The notes: generated by a model from the letters alone, not told the origin. A stretch of 40,616 nucleotides of DNA from Clostridia bacterium (GCA_024689085.1 JAILDT010000068.1:1-40616), one strand, 5' to 3'. Numbered from the stretch's first letter, positions 8,094-15,238 are shown. Translations and numbers: made by a program.

Positions 8094-8927
8094 CCCAAGT
8101 CCTCTGCCGATCCGGTAGATGAAGACATCTTCCAGAGTCGTGTTCCGCAGCGATGCATCCTTGTCGGAGCTGCTGAGGTATTCAATGGCTTCCTCCCTGC
8201 TGCGGAAGTGGGAGGAATGCAGCGTTTCGTCCGCTGTCTCATCCACGGTATACGGACCAAGCTCATTGATGAGATTGTCCGGCGTATCTACGGTGTTCAG
8301 TTTCCCCTTGTCGATGAGCGCCACGCGCTCGCAGAGGGACTGCGCCTCCTCAATGTAGTGTGTCGTCAGAAGGATGGTAATGCCCTCCCCGTGGAGCTGC
8401 CGCAGCAGGTTCCACATCTGACGTCTGGAGATGGCATCCATGCCCGCCGTCGGTTCGTCCAGCAGCAGAATCTGCGGCTCCGTCATGAGCGCACGGCAGA
8501 TCATGAGCTTCCGCTTCATGCCGCCCGACAGATGTCTGACCACCCGGTGTCTGTATTCCAGAAGTCCTGCGAACTCCAGCAGTTCGTCACTCTTCTGGCG
8601 GATGACCTTCTTCGGCAGATAGTAGAGTCTTCCCTGATACTCCATGACCTCGTCGATGGTCATATCCTGACGCATGGAAAACTCCTGTGTGATGACGCTC
8701 AGCTTGCTCTTCGCAGCGGATGCTTTCCTGTCCAGTTTCTGTCCGTCGATGAAAATCTGGCCTTCCGTGGGCAGCAGAACAGTGGAGAGCATGCTTATGG
8801 TCGTAGTCTTGCCCGCACCGTTTGGCCCGAGCAGACCGAAGAACTCTCCCGTCTCTATGGTCATGTTCAGATGATCCACTGCCGTGAAGTCACCGAATTT
8901 TTTTGTGATATCCTTTAACTCGATCAT
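8085..8927 (-). CDS. ABC transporter ATP-binding protein (exporter type)
   Basis: A 280-residue ATPase. Walker A GPNGAGKT is at residues 34-41, the Q-loop at QEF (81-83), the signature LSGGMKRK at 133-140 and Walker B ILLLDEPTAG at 153-162, followed by LTTHYIEEAQ. The LSGGMKRK signature and the C-terminal extension (about residues 225-280) are typical of drug- or lipid-export ATPases paired with ABC-2 permeases. It begins 12 bases after the cbiL stop with no clear ribosome site, suggesting dependence on upstream translation. A 10-bp direct repeat covers its stop codon. The partner is the permease just downstream. Confidence 0.92.
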   Translation of the reverse strand: MIELKDITKKFGDFTAVDHLNMTIETGEFFGLLGPNGAGKTTTISMLSTVLLPTEGQIFIDGQKLDRKASAAKSKLSVITQEFSMRQDMTIDEVMEYQGRLYYLPKKVIRQKSDELLEFAGLLEYRHRVVRHLSGGMKRKLMICRALMTEPQILLLDEPTAGMDAISRRQMWNLLRQLHGEGITILLTTHYIEEAQSLCERVALIDKGKLNTVDTPDNLINELGPYTVDETADETLHSSHFRSREEAIEYLSSSDKDASLRNTTLEDVFIYRIGRGLGSK

Positions 8928-8939
8928 TGGTTTCGGCTG

Positions 8940-9638
8940 TTACAGATCCCTTTCATCTTCCTTCGCGATAATCAGTGAGAAATACCCTGCTTCATCCGGA
9001 ATCTCATCTACGCCCCTGTATACTTTCTCATTTGGCATGCCGCAGTTCTCCACAACATTGACATCCCGTCCGCTTTTTCTCAGTATTTCCTTGACCTCCG
9101 CCATGTGGCTTCCGGACTTCATCAGCACGTAGTTGCCCGGCAGGCTCAGATCGTCTCCCAGTTTATGGAGCGCCGGCATGATATGCAGAGGCTCATTCCA
9201 TTCGCAGAGCGGAATGCCCACTCTGGCTGCCGCAGCACAGAAGGACGTGATGCCCGGCACCAGTTCTGTTTCATAACCGTCCTCTTCCATGATCGCCTGC
9301 AAATAGGTGAAGGTGCAGTAGACCGTGGAGTCCCCCAGTGTCAGATAGACGACATTCTTTCCCTCGTCCAGATACTTCTCGATGATCTCCGCGCCCGCTT
9401 TGTGCTGCCTGCGGATCTCATCCTTGTCCATCTTCATCGGCATGTACACCGGAACCAGTTCCTTGTCCGCCAGCTCCGGCACAGCCGCGTACGCGATCTG
9501 ATATGCGACCGTCTCCTTCGGTTCTTTGCCCGGGAAACAGAATACATCGTTTTCTTTGATGAGTTCTACTGCTCGCAGCGTCATCAGTTTCGGATCTCCC
9601 GGACCTACGCCGACGCCGTATGCCTTACCCTTTGCCAT
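8940..9638 (-). CDS. cbiL: Cobalt-factor II / precorrin-2 C20-methyltransferase
   Basis: CbiL adds a methyl group at C20 of cobalt-factor II using S-adenosylmethionine. The 232-residue protein shows the SAM-dependent tetrapyrrole methylase motifs GVGVGPGDPKLMTLRA, a LTLGDSTVY(C) loop and ELVPGITSFCAAAARVGIPL. The ATG at 9636-9638 is preferred because GAGG is seven bases upstream; an ATG two codons earlier sits only one base from that site. It is the first gene after the minus-strand cobalamin riboswitch and head of the ten-gene operon ending with the DUF819 gene. Confidence 0.95.
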   Translation of the reverse strand: MAKGKAYGVGVGPGDPKLMTLRAVELIKENDVFCFPGKEPKETVAYQIAYAAVPELADKELVPVYMPMKMDKDEIRRQHKAGAEIIEKYLDEGKNVVYLTLGDSTVYCTFTYLQAIMEEDGYETELVPGITSFCAAAARVGIPLCEWNEPLHIMPALHKLGDDLSLPGNYVLMKSGSHMAEVKEILRKSGRDVNVVENCGMPNEKVYRGVDEIPDEAGYFSLIIAKEDERDL

Positions 9639-9668
9639 TTCCATTCCTCACTTCTTCTTAAACACGAC

Positions 9669-9699
9669 AAAAAACATCGTCCTACCTCAGAAGACGACT
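9669..9699 (-). terminator. Riboswitch terminator before cbiL
   Basis: On the minus strand a short stem (arms around 9693-9698 and 9676-9681) is followed by six U residues (9669-9674). It lies between the cobalamin aptamer and the cbiL ribosome site, so corrinoid binding is expected to favour premature termination. The stem is only about 6 bp, so it may be helped by aptamer contacts. Confidence 0.6.
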
Positions 9700-9860
9700 A
9701 TTGCTACTGACAGTTTCCCGACTTGATCCTTATAACCTCAGCGGACGCCTTCCCAGTTTGCCCAGTGGCTGTAATGCTTTGTTACCTGCCCGCCTCGTAG
9801 ATGTCACGGTTGCTGAGACACAGTGCCGGGTTCTCACCGGCTTCCAGTATGCCAGAACAG
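9700..9860 (-). ncRNA. Cobalamin riboswitch upstream of cbiL
   Basis: Read on the minus strand, the leader contains GGAAGCCGGTGAGAACCCGGC, split by the usual P3 elements, then CACTGTG, the B12-box type core GCCACTG (9763-9769) and GGGAAGGCG. This is the conserved order of cobalamin aptamers. A consensus promoter lies just upstream and a terminator just downstream, giving OFF regulation by adenosylcobalamin or a related corrinoid for the cbiL-to-DUF819 operon. Confidence 0.93.
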
Positions 9861-9873
9861 CTTTCTGCGTACT

Positions 9874-9902
9874 ATCATATAGTGCGGTAAGGGTTCTGTC
9901 AA
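9874..9902 (-). promoter_or_regulatory. Promoter of the cbiL operon
   Basis: Minus-strand -35 TTGACA (9897-9902), 17-base spacer, -10 TATGAT (9874-9879). Transcription would begin near 9867, just before the aptamer. Confidence 0.85.
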
Positions 9903-9907
9903 CCTGA

Positions 9908-9920
9908 CCCCCTAGGGGGG
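9908..9920. promoter_or_regulatory. CCCCCTAGGGGGG palindrome between divergent promoters
   Basis: A perfect CCCCC-TA-GGGGG inverted repeat lies between the minus-strand -35 (ending 9902) and the plus-strand -35 (starting 9938), followed by ATACGTCCCC. G/C tracts flanked by A/T are the known recognition pattern of CsoR/RcnR-family metal sensors. Operator function is inferred; no such regulator gene is in the window. Confidence 0.4.
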
Positions 9921-9937
9921 ATACGTCCCCTTCCCAG

Positions 9938-9966
9938 TTGATATGCTCCTGTTTTCATGTTATAAT
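9938..9966 (+). promoter_or_regulatory. Promoter of the extracellular chelatase operon
   Basis: Plus-strand -35 TTGATA (9938-9943), 17-base spacer, perfect -10 TATAAT (9961-9966). Transcription would start near 9973, before the plus-strand aptamer. Confidence 0.85.
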
Positions 9967-9984
9967 ACTGCCGAATACAAATAC

Positions 9985-10150
9985 TGACAGGTGCTGAAGC
10001 TTCGGCTTCAGATAATAGGGAAACAGGTGTAAATCCTGCGCGAACTCGTCACTGTAATCGGATGGCTTTTCGCCACTGTGCCACTGGGGAAACCTGGGAA
10101 GGCGGCGGCAGAGCAATGATCCGTAAGTCAGGAAACCTGCCTGTCTTTGA
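9985..10150 (+). ncRNA. Cobalamin riboswitch upstream of the lipoprotein chelatase
   Basis: The leader contains GGGAAACAGGTGTAAATCCTG, separated into the usual conserved blocks, then TCACTGTAATC, the core GCCACTG (around 10079), GGGAAGGCGG and the 3' consensus AGTCAGGAAACCTGCCTG (10126-10143). This is the clearest of the three aptamers in the window. It controls the two lipoprotein genes and is transcribed divergently from the cbiL riboswitch. Confidence 0.95.
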
Positions 10151-10152
10151 AT

Positions 10153-10266
10153 CGAAGCGTTGTAAGCGCTTCGGGCCACGAGTAACTGGCGGAACATAAC
10201 AACCTACTTGATTATAGCTTGAACACGAAATGTCAGAAGGTCTTTGCTCCGTTTAGCGAAGGCCTT
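10153..10266 (+). promoter_or_regulatory. Expression platform of the plus-strand riboswitch
   Basis: Two hairpins follow the aptamer: CGAAGCG/CGCTTCG (10153-10159 with 10167-10173) and a 12-bp stem with two G-U pairs (10237-10248 with 10255-10266, loop CCGTTT). The second is followed by TTTGTATT, a weak U-tract, so it may be an inefficient terminator. The ribosome site AAGGAGGT lies about 30 bases further on and is not sequestered by either stem. The mechanism is not certain. Confidence 0.5.
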
Positions 10267-10311
10267 TGTATTCGAATCAAGTTATTTTTATTATCTAAGG
10301 AGGTTTTTGTT

Positions 10312-11523
10312 ATGAAAAATCTTAGAAAATTCATTGCTTTGGCGCTGTCACTGGTCATGGCGCTGGGAATGATGCTGATGGTCACAGGCTGCGGTGAATC
10401 AGGAGAATCAGAAGAACCTGCAGCATCAGGTGATCCAGTAGCAGAATGTGCAGCATTGATCGAGGCCATTCAGGTTCAGGAGAGAACCGATGAGACCGAT
10501 GCGCAGTGCGAAGCTGCCAAGGCTGCATACGATGCGCTGACTGATGAGCAGAAGGAAGAGAACGAGGACGTATTCGATTACTTCGGACGCGACACTGGCG
10601 ACGCTTCCGCTGACGATCCGCTCAACGGCGATGAAATCGGCGAAAACGAACTGCTCGTAGTAAGCTTCGGTACGTCATTCAACGACAGCAGAGCGACCGA
10701 CATCGGCGGAATCGAAAAGGCTCTGCAGGAAGCTTATCCTGACTGGTCAGTCAGAAGAGCATTCACTGCTCAGATCATCATCAACCACATCCAGGCTCGT
10801 GATGGCGAGAAAATCGACAACATGCAGCAGGCTCTGGATCGTGCAGTTGCCAACGAAGTCAAGAACTTGGTTGTACAGCCGACACACCTGATGCACGGCG
10901 CTGAGTATGACGAACTGGTTGGTGTTCTCGACCAGTACAAAGACAAATTTGAATCCGTAGAAATCGCTGAGCCACTCCTCGGTGAAGTCGGTGCAGACGC
11001 ATCCGTCATCAACGAAGATAAGGCAAAGGCTGCAGAAGCGATGGTTGCAGAAGCTGTTTCCGTTTCCGATTATGACTCACTCGACGCCATGAAGGAAGAC
11101 GGCACTGCTCTCGTATTCATGGGACACGGCACTTCACACGAAGCGAACGTAACTTATGATCAGATGCAGACTCAGATGGGCGAGCTCGGATATGATAACG
11201 TATTCGTAGGAACCGTTGAAGGCAACCCTCCTGACACTGCACTCCCTGCAGTAAAGGAAGCTGTTGAAAAAGCGGGCTACACCAAGGTCATTCTCCGTCC
11301 GATGATGGTAGTCGCCGGCGACCATGCTAACAACGACATGGCAGGCGACTGGGGCGATGCTCTGATCAACGGCGGTGAGTTTGAAGTCGAAGGTGCTGAT
11401 GCTCCTGTAGACCTCGGTGAAGGCTTTGGTGAGGAAAACGTAACCAGCCAGATTGAAGGTCTGGGAAGAATCGCTGACATTCAGAAGATGTACGTAGAGC
11501 ACACTGGTGCAGTGATCAAATAA
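10312..11523 (+). CDS. cbiK: Extracellular lipoprotein CbiK-like cobaltochelatase
   Basis: A 403-residue lipoprotein with an N-terminal signal and lipobox VTGC (Cys27). Residues 42-92 form a small helical, FIVAR-like segment (ETDAQCEAAKAAYDALTDEQ). Residues 110-403 are a complete CbiK-type chelatase: LLVVSFGTSFNDSRATD, VVQPTHLMHGAEY, FMGHGTSHEANV (His272) and VVAGDHANNDMAG (His338). Both metal-ligand histidines are kept, so it is not a dead copy. The start is set by AAGGAGGT seven bases before ATG 10312; upstream in-frame codons belong to the leader. It is controlled by a cobalamin riboswitch and paired with a NEAT-like lipoprotein. Periplasmic CbiK with bound heme is known in Desulfovibrio; cobalt loading, metal removal or tetrapyrrole binding outside the cell are all possible here. 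Confidence 0.9.
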   Translation: MKNLRKFIALALSLVMALGMMLMVTGCGESGESEEPAASGDPVAECAALIEAIQVQERTDETDAQCEAAKAAYDALTDEQKEENEDVFDYFGRDTGDASADDPLNGDEIGENELLVVSFGTSFNDSRATDIGGIEKALQEAYPDWSVRRAFTAQIIINHIQARDGEKIDNMQQALDRAVANEVKNLVVQPTHLMHGAEYDELVGVLDQYKDKFESVEIAEPLLGEVGADASVINEDKAKAAEAMVAEAVSVSDYDSLDAMKEDGTALVFMGHGTSHEANVTYDQMQTQMGELGYDNVFVGTVEGNPPDTALPAVKEAVEKAGYTKVILRPMMVVAGDHANNDMAGDWGDALINGGEFEVEGADAPVDLGEGFGEENVTSQIEGLGRIADIQKMYVEHTGAVIK

Positions 11524-11565
11524 TAGCGAACCTCTTGCAGAGGACAATTGCAGTAATTAATGTGT

Positions 11566-11598
11566 GGAGCGGGCGCGAAGTTCTTTCGCTCTCGCTCC
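11566..11598 (+). promoter_or_regulatory. Intercistronic hairpin between the two lipoprotein genes
   Basis: Arms 11566-11579 and 11585-11598 pair over 14 positions with one G-U and one mismatch, loop GTTCT. There is no following U-tract, so it is more likely an RNA-stability or expression-ratio element than a terminator. Confidence 0.5.
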
Positions 11599-11619
11599 TG
11601 CTATATTAAGGAAGAGAAG

Positions 11620-12426
11620 ATGAAAAAAACATTATTGGCAATGCTGGCTGTACTTCTTATGGCAGCCTTCACACTCACAGGATGCGGCGGGTCATCAGAA
11701 GAAGCAACCGCAGATCCTGGAATTCCTGATGGAACATACGTGGCCACCTTCACGACGGACAGCCCGATGTTCCATGTAAGCGAAGCAAACAACGACAAAG
11801 GCATTCTTACCGTTAAAGACGGAAAGATGATGATTCACGTCAGCCTGCAGTCGAAAAAAATAGTAAACCTCTATTACGGTCTGGCAGAGGACGCTCAGAA
11901 GGACGGCGCCGAGCTGATCGAACCGACGACGGATGAGGTTACCTACAGCGACGGCTATGTGGATGAGGTGTATGGATTCGATATTCCTGTACCTGCCCTC
12001 GATGAAGAGTTCGATGTTGCTCTGATTGGAACGCACGGCAACTGGTACGACCACAAGGTCAAAGTTTCCGATCCCGTCGAAGGTGATGACATCCACGCCG
12101 GCACTGCCATCGATCTGGAAGACGGTGAGTATCAGGTTGATGTTACCAAAGAAGGCGGTACGGGCAAGGCATCCATCGACAGCCCTGCCAAGCTAGTCGT
12201 GGCAGATGGTCAGGCTACGCTGACAGTCGGCTGGTCCAGCGAACACTACGACTACATGATCGTAGACGGCGAGAAGTACGAGCCGGTCAACACAGAAGGT
12301 AATTCTGTATTTGAGATTCCGGTCAAGGTGATGGGCGAGCCGTTCAAGGTCATTGCAGACACGACGGCCATGAGCGAACCGCACGAGATCGAGTATACGC
12401 TGACACTGACACTGGTGGAGAATTAA
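11620..12426 (+). CDS. Lipoprotein with two NEAT-like domains
   Basis: A 268-residue lipoprotein: signal peptide with lipobox LTGC (Cys22). Domain 1 (about 35-152) has LTVKDGKMMIHVSL, VYGFDIPVPALDEEF and NWYDHKVKV. Domain 2 (about 165-266) has GGTGKASIDSPAKLVV, VGWSSEHYDYMIVDGEKY, FEIPVKVMGEPFKV and ADTTAMSEPHEIEYTLTL. Both domains match those of the membrane-anchored protein at 5406-6530. The domains resemble iron-transport-associated (NEAT) folds, but ligand binding is inferred. The ATG at 11620 follows AAGGAAGAG; the open frame upstream is intergenic. It is the second gene of the riboswitch-controlled lipoprotein operon and probably hands a ligand to, or takes one from, the chelatase. Confidence 0.75.
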   Translation: MKKTLLAMLAVLLMAAFTLTGCGGSSEEATADPGIPDGTYVATFTTDSPMFHVSEANNDKGILTVKDGKMMIHVSLQSKKIVNLYYGLAEDAQKDGAELIEPTTDEVTYSDGYVDEVYGFDIPVPALDEEFDVALIGTHGNWYDHKVKVSDPVEGDDIHAGTAIDLEDGEYQVDVTKEGGTGKASIDSPAKLVVADGQATLTVGWSSEHYDYMIVDGEKYEPVNTEGNSVFEIPVKVMGEPFKVIADTTAMSEPHEIEYTLTLTLVEN

Positions 12427-12438
12427 GCAAAAAACAAG

Positions 12439-12475
12439 AAACGGGGGCGACATTTTCGTCACACCCGTTTTTTTA
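12439..12475. terminator. Bidirectional terminator between convergent operons
   Basis: AAACGGG/CCCGTTT arms (12439-12445, 12464-12470) with an inner GCGA...TCGT pairing are followed by a run of seven T on the plus strand. The A-rich left flank gives U residues on the minus strand too. It sits between the stop of the lipoprotein operon and the stop of the btu operon. Confidence 0.8.
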
Positions 12476-12491
12476 TTTCTCTCTTTTGAAT

Positions 12492-13046
12492 CTATGACAG
12501 GCCATTTGAACCAACCGGTATTGTCTTGCTGACCGATTCTACCGCAGCAATGATTTTCTCCGTCTTTTCCAGATCGAACCATCCGCATAGTTCGATGCCG
12601 TCCGCGCCCTCTTCCGCGAGCTGTTTGGCTGCCGCGGCCGCCTGTTCCAAATCCTTCACATAGACGATGTGGGTATTCATCTCTGGTGCAGTCAGTTCCC
12701 TTCTGACCGGTTCTTCCACATTACCCAGAATGATCATTCCGTATTCAACATACTGCTCCAGCGCTTCCAGTTTAGCCTGTTCCTCCGGCAGATAAGACGC
12801 ATATTTCACCTTTGTGCCTTCCGGCGCGTCCCTCAGTAGCTCAGCAACTTGTTCGCTGCCGAAATCACCGCACAGATTGATCACTGTGTAGCCGTCCCGG
12901 ATCAGTTGTTTCACATAGTCCATGCAAACCTCGATCCCGTCGAGGCCAGCAACATGATTGAGATATTCCCCATCATCGAAGCTGTCCATGTAATGATTGG
13001 AAGAAAGATCAGGCACGTTTTCAACATAAGCGTATTTGATCAGCAT
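12492..13046 (-). CDS. Tandem DUF6506-like protein of unknown function
   Basis: A 184-residue soluble protein with two similar halves. The repeat core is V-I-N-L-C-G-D-F-G-S-E-Q-V-A-E-L-L (residues 55-71) and G-I-E-L-C-G-W-F-D-L-E-K-T-E-K-I-I (150-166), each preceded by an acidic alpha-helix and with a cysteine at 59 and 154. The LCGxF style resembles DUF6506 proteins, for which no activity is established. AAGGAG lies seven bases before ATG. It starts three bases after the btuD-like gene and closes the 15-gene cobalamin operon, so a role in corrinoid uptake or handling is likely from position, not from sequence. Confidence 0.65.
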   Translation of the reverse strand: MLIKYAYVENVPDLSSNHYMDSFDDGEYLNHVAGLDGIEVCMDYVKQLIRDGYTVINLCGDFGSEQVAELLRDAPEGTKVKYASYLPEEQAKLEALEQYVEYGMIILGNVEEPVRRELTAPEMNTHIVYVKDLEQAAAAAKQLAEEGADGIELCGWFDLEKTEKIIAAVESVSKTIPVGSNGLS

Positions 13047-13049
13047 GTT

Positions 13050-14159
13050 CTATCTCCTTTCAAGTTTCCCGGCCGCCTCCGCTGCCGCAATCAACTCGCG
13101 AATCCGGGCGTTCGTATCGCCGATCGGAAACTCCGTCACGATGACCCGGTCGCATTTTTCAATCGCTTCGGTTGCTTTTGCAAAAGCTTCCTCGCCGATG
13201 TTCTCAAAAGCCGGTGTCGTGATCACCTCTGCCGCCAGGAGGCGCGCCAGCTGATAGTCGATATCATTCTCTGCGAGCACGCCCGCGATGAACGGGGTGT
13301 CCTCCTTCTGCAGCTTCCGGAAGATCGGAACGCCGCTGCCGCCCGATGAGAGGACCAGCACCTTCGGTGCATTCCCCGCCGGCGCCGGCAGTTCGATGCT
13401 GCCCAGCAGCGGATCGAAATAACCGTTATCGATGGAGTACAGTTCCCGGATCATTTCCTCTTCGAAGATTTCCTCAGGCCGCCCATACCGATAGATGCGG
13501 TCGCCTTTCACGCAGATGATCTTATCAGAGACCTTCTCTGCCAGATCGATTTCATGAAGGGACATGATGACTGTAATGTCCTTCTTCTTCGCCATATTTC
13601 GCAATATGGACAGGAGCTCCAGTTTGTACCGGACGTCCAGGAAGGACGTCGGTTCATCCAGAACGATGATTTCCGGATCCTGACAAATGGCGCGGGCCAA
13701 CAGCACACGCTGCTTTTGCCCATCGCTGATGGCATTAAAATCCTTCGGACCGAATTCCGTTGCGTTGACCGCCGCCATGGCCTCATCGACCATCTTCTCA
13801 TCTTCTTCCGTCAGCAGTCCCAACTTGCCTGTGTACGGATATCTGCCGCTGGCGACAATGTCGTAACAGGTCATGAGCTCGGCTTTCAAGCGCTCCGTCA
13901 AAACGACTGCCATCTTCTGCGAGACATCCTTAGATGTCATCTTATGGAGATCCTTTTCCTCGAATATGACTTTACCGCCGATCAGCGCCAGCTGCCGGGT
14001 GATACTCTTAAGTATGGTGGATTTGCCGGCTCCGTTCGGACCGATCAGTGTGACGATCTCGCCCTTGCCGATGTCGATACATATGTCCTTTATGATGGCC
14101 TTGCCGTTATAACCGACGGCCAGATTGTCCATGCTGATGTAGGCATCTTGCTTGTTCAT
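13050..14159 (-). CDS. btuD: Corrinoid/iron-siderophore ABC ATPase with C-terminal extension
   Basis: A 369-residue ATPase. Walker A GPNGAGKS is at 40-47, Walker B IIVLDEPTS at 164-172, and the signature reads ISDGQKQR (144-151), a variant of LSGGQ. Residues about 262-369 are an extra domain not found in plain BtuD/FecE proteins: VLVLSSGGSGVPIFRKL, then GVLAENDIDYQLARLLAAE and a TEFPIGDTNARIREL end. It probably powers the BtuCF importer encoded upstream. The ATG at 14159 overlaps the permease stop as TAATG and has GGAGG eight bases upstream; a longer open frame into the permease gene is rejected. Confidence 0.92.
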   Translation of the reverse strand: MNKQDAYISMDNLAVGYNGKAIIKDICIDIGKGEIVTLIGPNGAGKSTILKSITRQLALIGGKVIFEEKDLHKMTSKDVSQKMAVVLTERLKAELMTCYDIVASGRYPYTGKLGLLTEEDEKMVDEAMAAVNATEFGPKDFNAISDGQKQRVLLARAICQDPEIIVLDEPTSFLDVRYKLELLSILRNMAKKKDITVIMSLHEIDLAEKVSDKIICVKGDRIYRYGRPEEIFEEEMIRELYSIDNGYFDPLLGSIELPAPAGNAPKVLVLSSGGSGVPIFRKLQKEDTPFIAGVLAENDIDYQLARLLAAEVITTPAFENIGEEAFAKATEAIEKCDRVIVTEFPIGDTNARIRELIAAAEAAGKLERR

Positions 14160-15238
14160 TACAATTGCCTCCTTCTGCTGACCATCATGTAGATTACGAC
14201 CGGCGCGCCGAAGACTGCCGTGACGGTGCTGATATTCAGTTCCTGCGGCGCGAAGGCGAGCCTTGCGATAACATCGCAGATCATACAGAACACGCCGCCG
14301 CCCAGCATACATCCCGGAATGACAACCAGCGGCTTCGCGGTTCCCATAGCTCCCTTGATCAGGAACGGAACGGCAATGCCGACGAATGAGATCGGACCTG
14401 CATACGCAGTCACACAGGCTGTGAGCAGGCTCGATAAAGTAATCAGGGCGATCTTGAACCACTTGATATTGACACCCATGCTCGCCGCATAGTTCTGCCC
14501 CATCTGGAAGGCTCCGATCGGCTTACTCATGAGCATGGTAAGCACGAATCCGAGGCCTACAACGATCAGGCACACGCCCACGTTGCTCCAGCTCATGCCG
14601 GAGAAGCTGCCCATAGACCAGACGTGCAGGTTCGCGATATCCGAGTCCTCCGCGAAGGTGATGATGAATTCCGTCACCGCATTGCAGATGTAACCCACCA
14701 TGATACCGGCGACCAGGAGCGCCGCCATGTTGCGGATCCGATAGGAGACCGCCACGATGAACATCGTCGCAATTAGAGATCCGATGAAGGCTGCGATGAT
14801 CAGCGTGGCTGATGACACGTGCAGCCCGTTCTGCATGAACACAATCATGGCGATAGCGACCACCATCTTGGCGCCTGATGAAATACCCAGAACGTACGGT
14901 CCTGCGATCGGATTCTCGAAGAATGTCTGCAGCAGGAATCCCGCCAGTGCCAATGCTCCTCCCAGGAGCATCGAGGCGATGATTCTCGGCAGGCGAATCG
15001 TCCATATGATATCCAGGACCTTATCCGGCCCTTCCCGCAGGAAGATTGCCCTGGCGATGTCACCGATGCCGATGTGCACGTTGCCTGAGTTGATGTTGAC
15101 CACGATCGTTACCGCAAACGCAGCAATCATGACAGCAAAAACAATCACGCACCGCGTACGGCGCCGGAAATTCGCTTCATGGTAACCGCCCAGCGTAGGC
15201 CCATTGTAATTTGTTGTTTTTGCTTCTGTCTTACTCAT
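14159..15238 (-). CDS. btuC: FecCD/BtuC-type ABC transporter permease
   Basis: A 359-residue membrane protein with about ten helices. It has the typical RLPRIIASMLLGGALALAG (first half) and GPISFVGIAVPFLIKG regions, and the QTFFENPIAGPYVLGISSGA loop of the FecCD/BtuC family. These form the channel for vitamin B12 or ferric siderophores; the operon context favours corrinoids. Its start overlaps the btuF stop as ATGA and its stop overlaps the btuD start. Confidence 0.93.
   Translation of the reverse strand: MSKTEAKTTNYNGPTLGGYHEANFRRRTRCVIVFAVMIAAFAVTIVVNINSGNVHIGIGDIARAIFLREGPDKVLDIIWTIRLPRIIASMLLGGALALAGFLLQTFFENPIAGPYVLGISSGAKMVVAIAMIVFMQNGLHVSSATLIIAAFIGSLIATMFIVAVSYRIRNMAALLVAGIMVGYICNAVTEFIITFAEDSDIANLHVWSMGSFSGMSWSNVGVCLIVVGLGFVLTMLMSKPIGAFQMGQNYAASMGVNIKWFKIALITLSSLLTACVTAYAGPISFVGIAVPFLIKGAMGTAKPLVVIPGCMLGGGVFCMICDVIARLAFAPQELNISTVTAVFGAPVVIYMMVSRRRQL

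Noticed and set aside
9871-9883. Small inverted repeat ACTAT-N3-ATAGT over the cbiL -10.
   Set aside because: Five-base arms are easily explained by the A/T-rich -10 sequence itself.
10219-10311. Longer start for the extracellular chelatase.
   Set aside because: The extra 31 codons cover the riboswitch expression platform and ribosome site; MKNLRKF begins a normal lipoprotein signal after AAGGAGGT.
13554-14192. Long plus-strand open frames opposite the cobalamin genes, for example 18002-19306 and 21143-21979.
   Set aside because: They are antisense shadows with Arg/His-rich composition, no ribosome sites and no recognisable motifs.
14160-14462. N-terminal extension of the btuD-like gene by about 100 codons.
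   Set aside because: It lies inside btuC in another frame; the ATG at 14159 has GGAGG at the right distance and a TAATG overlap.
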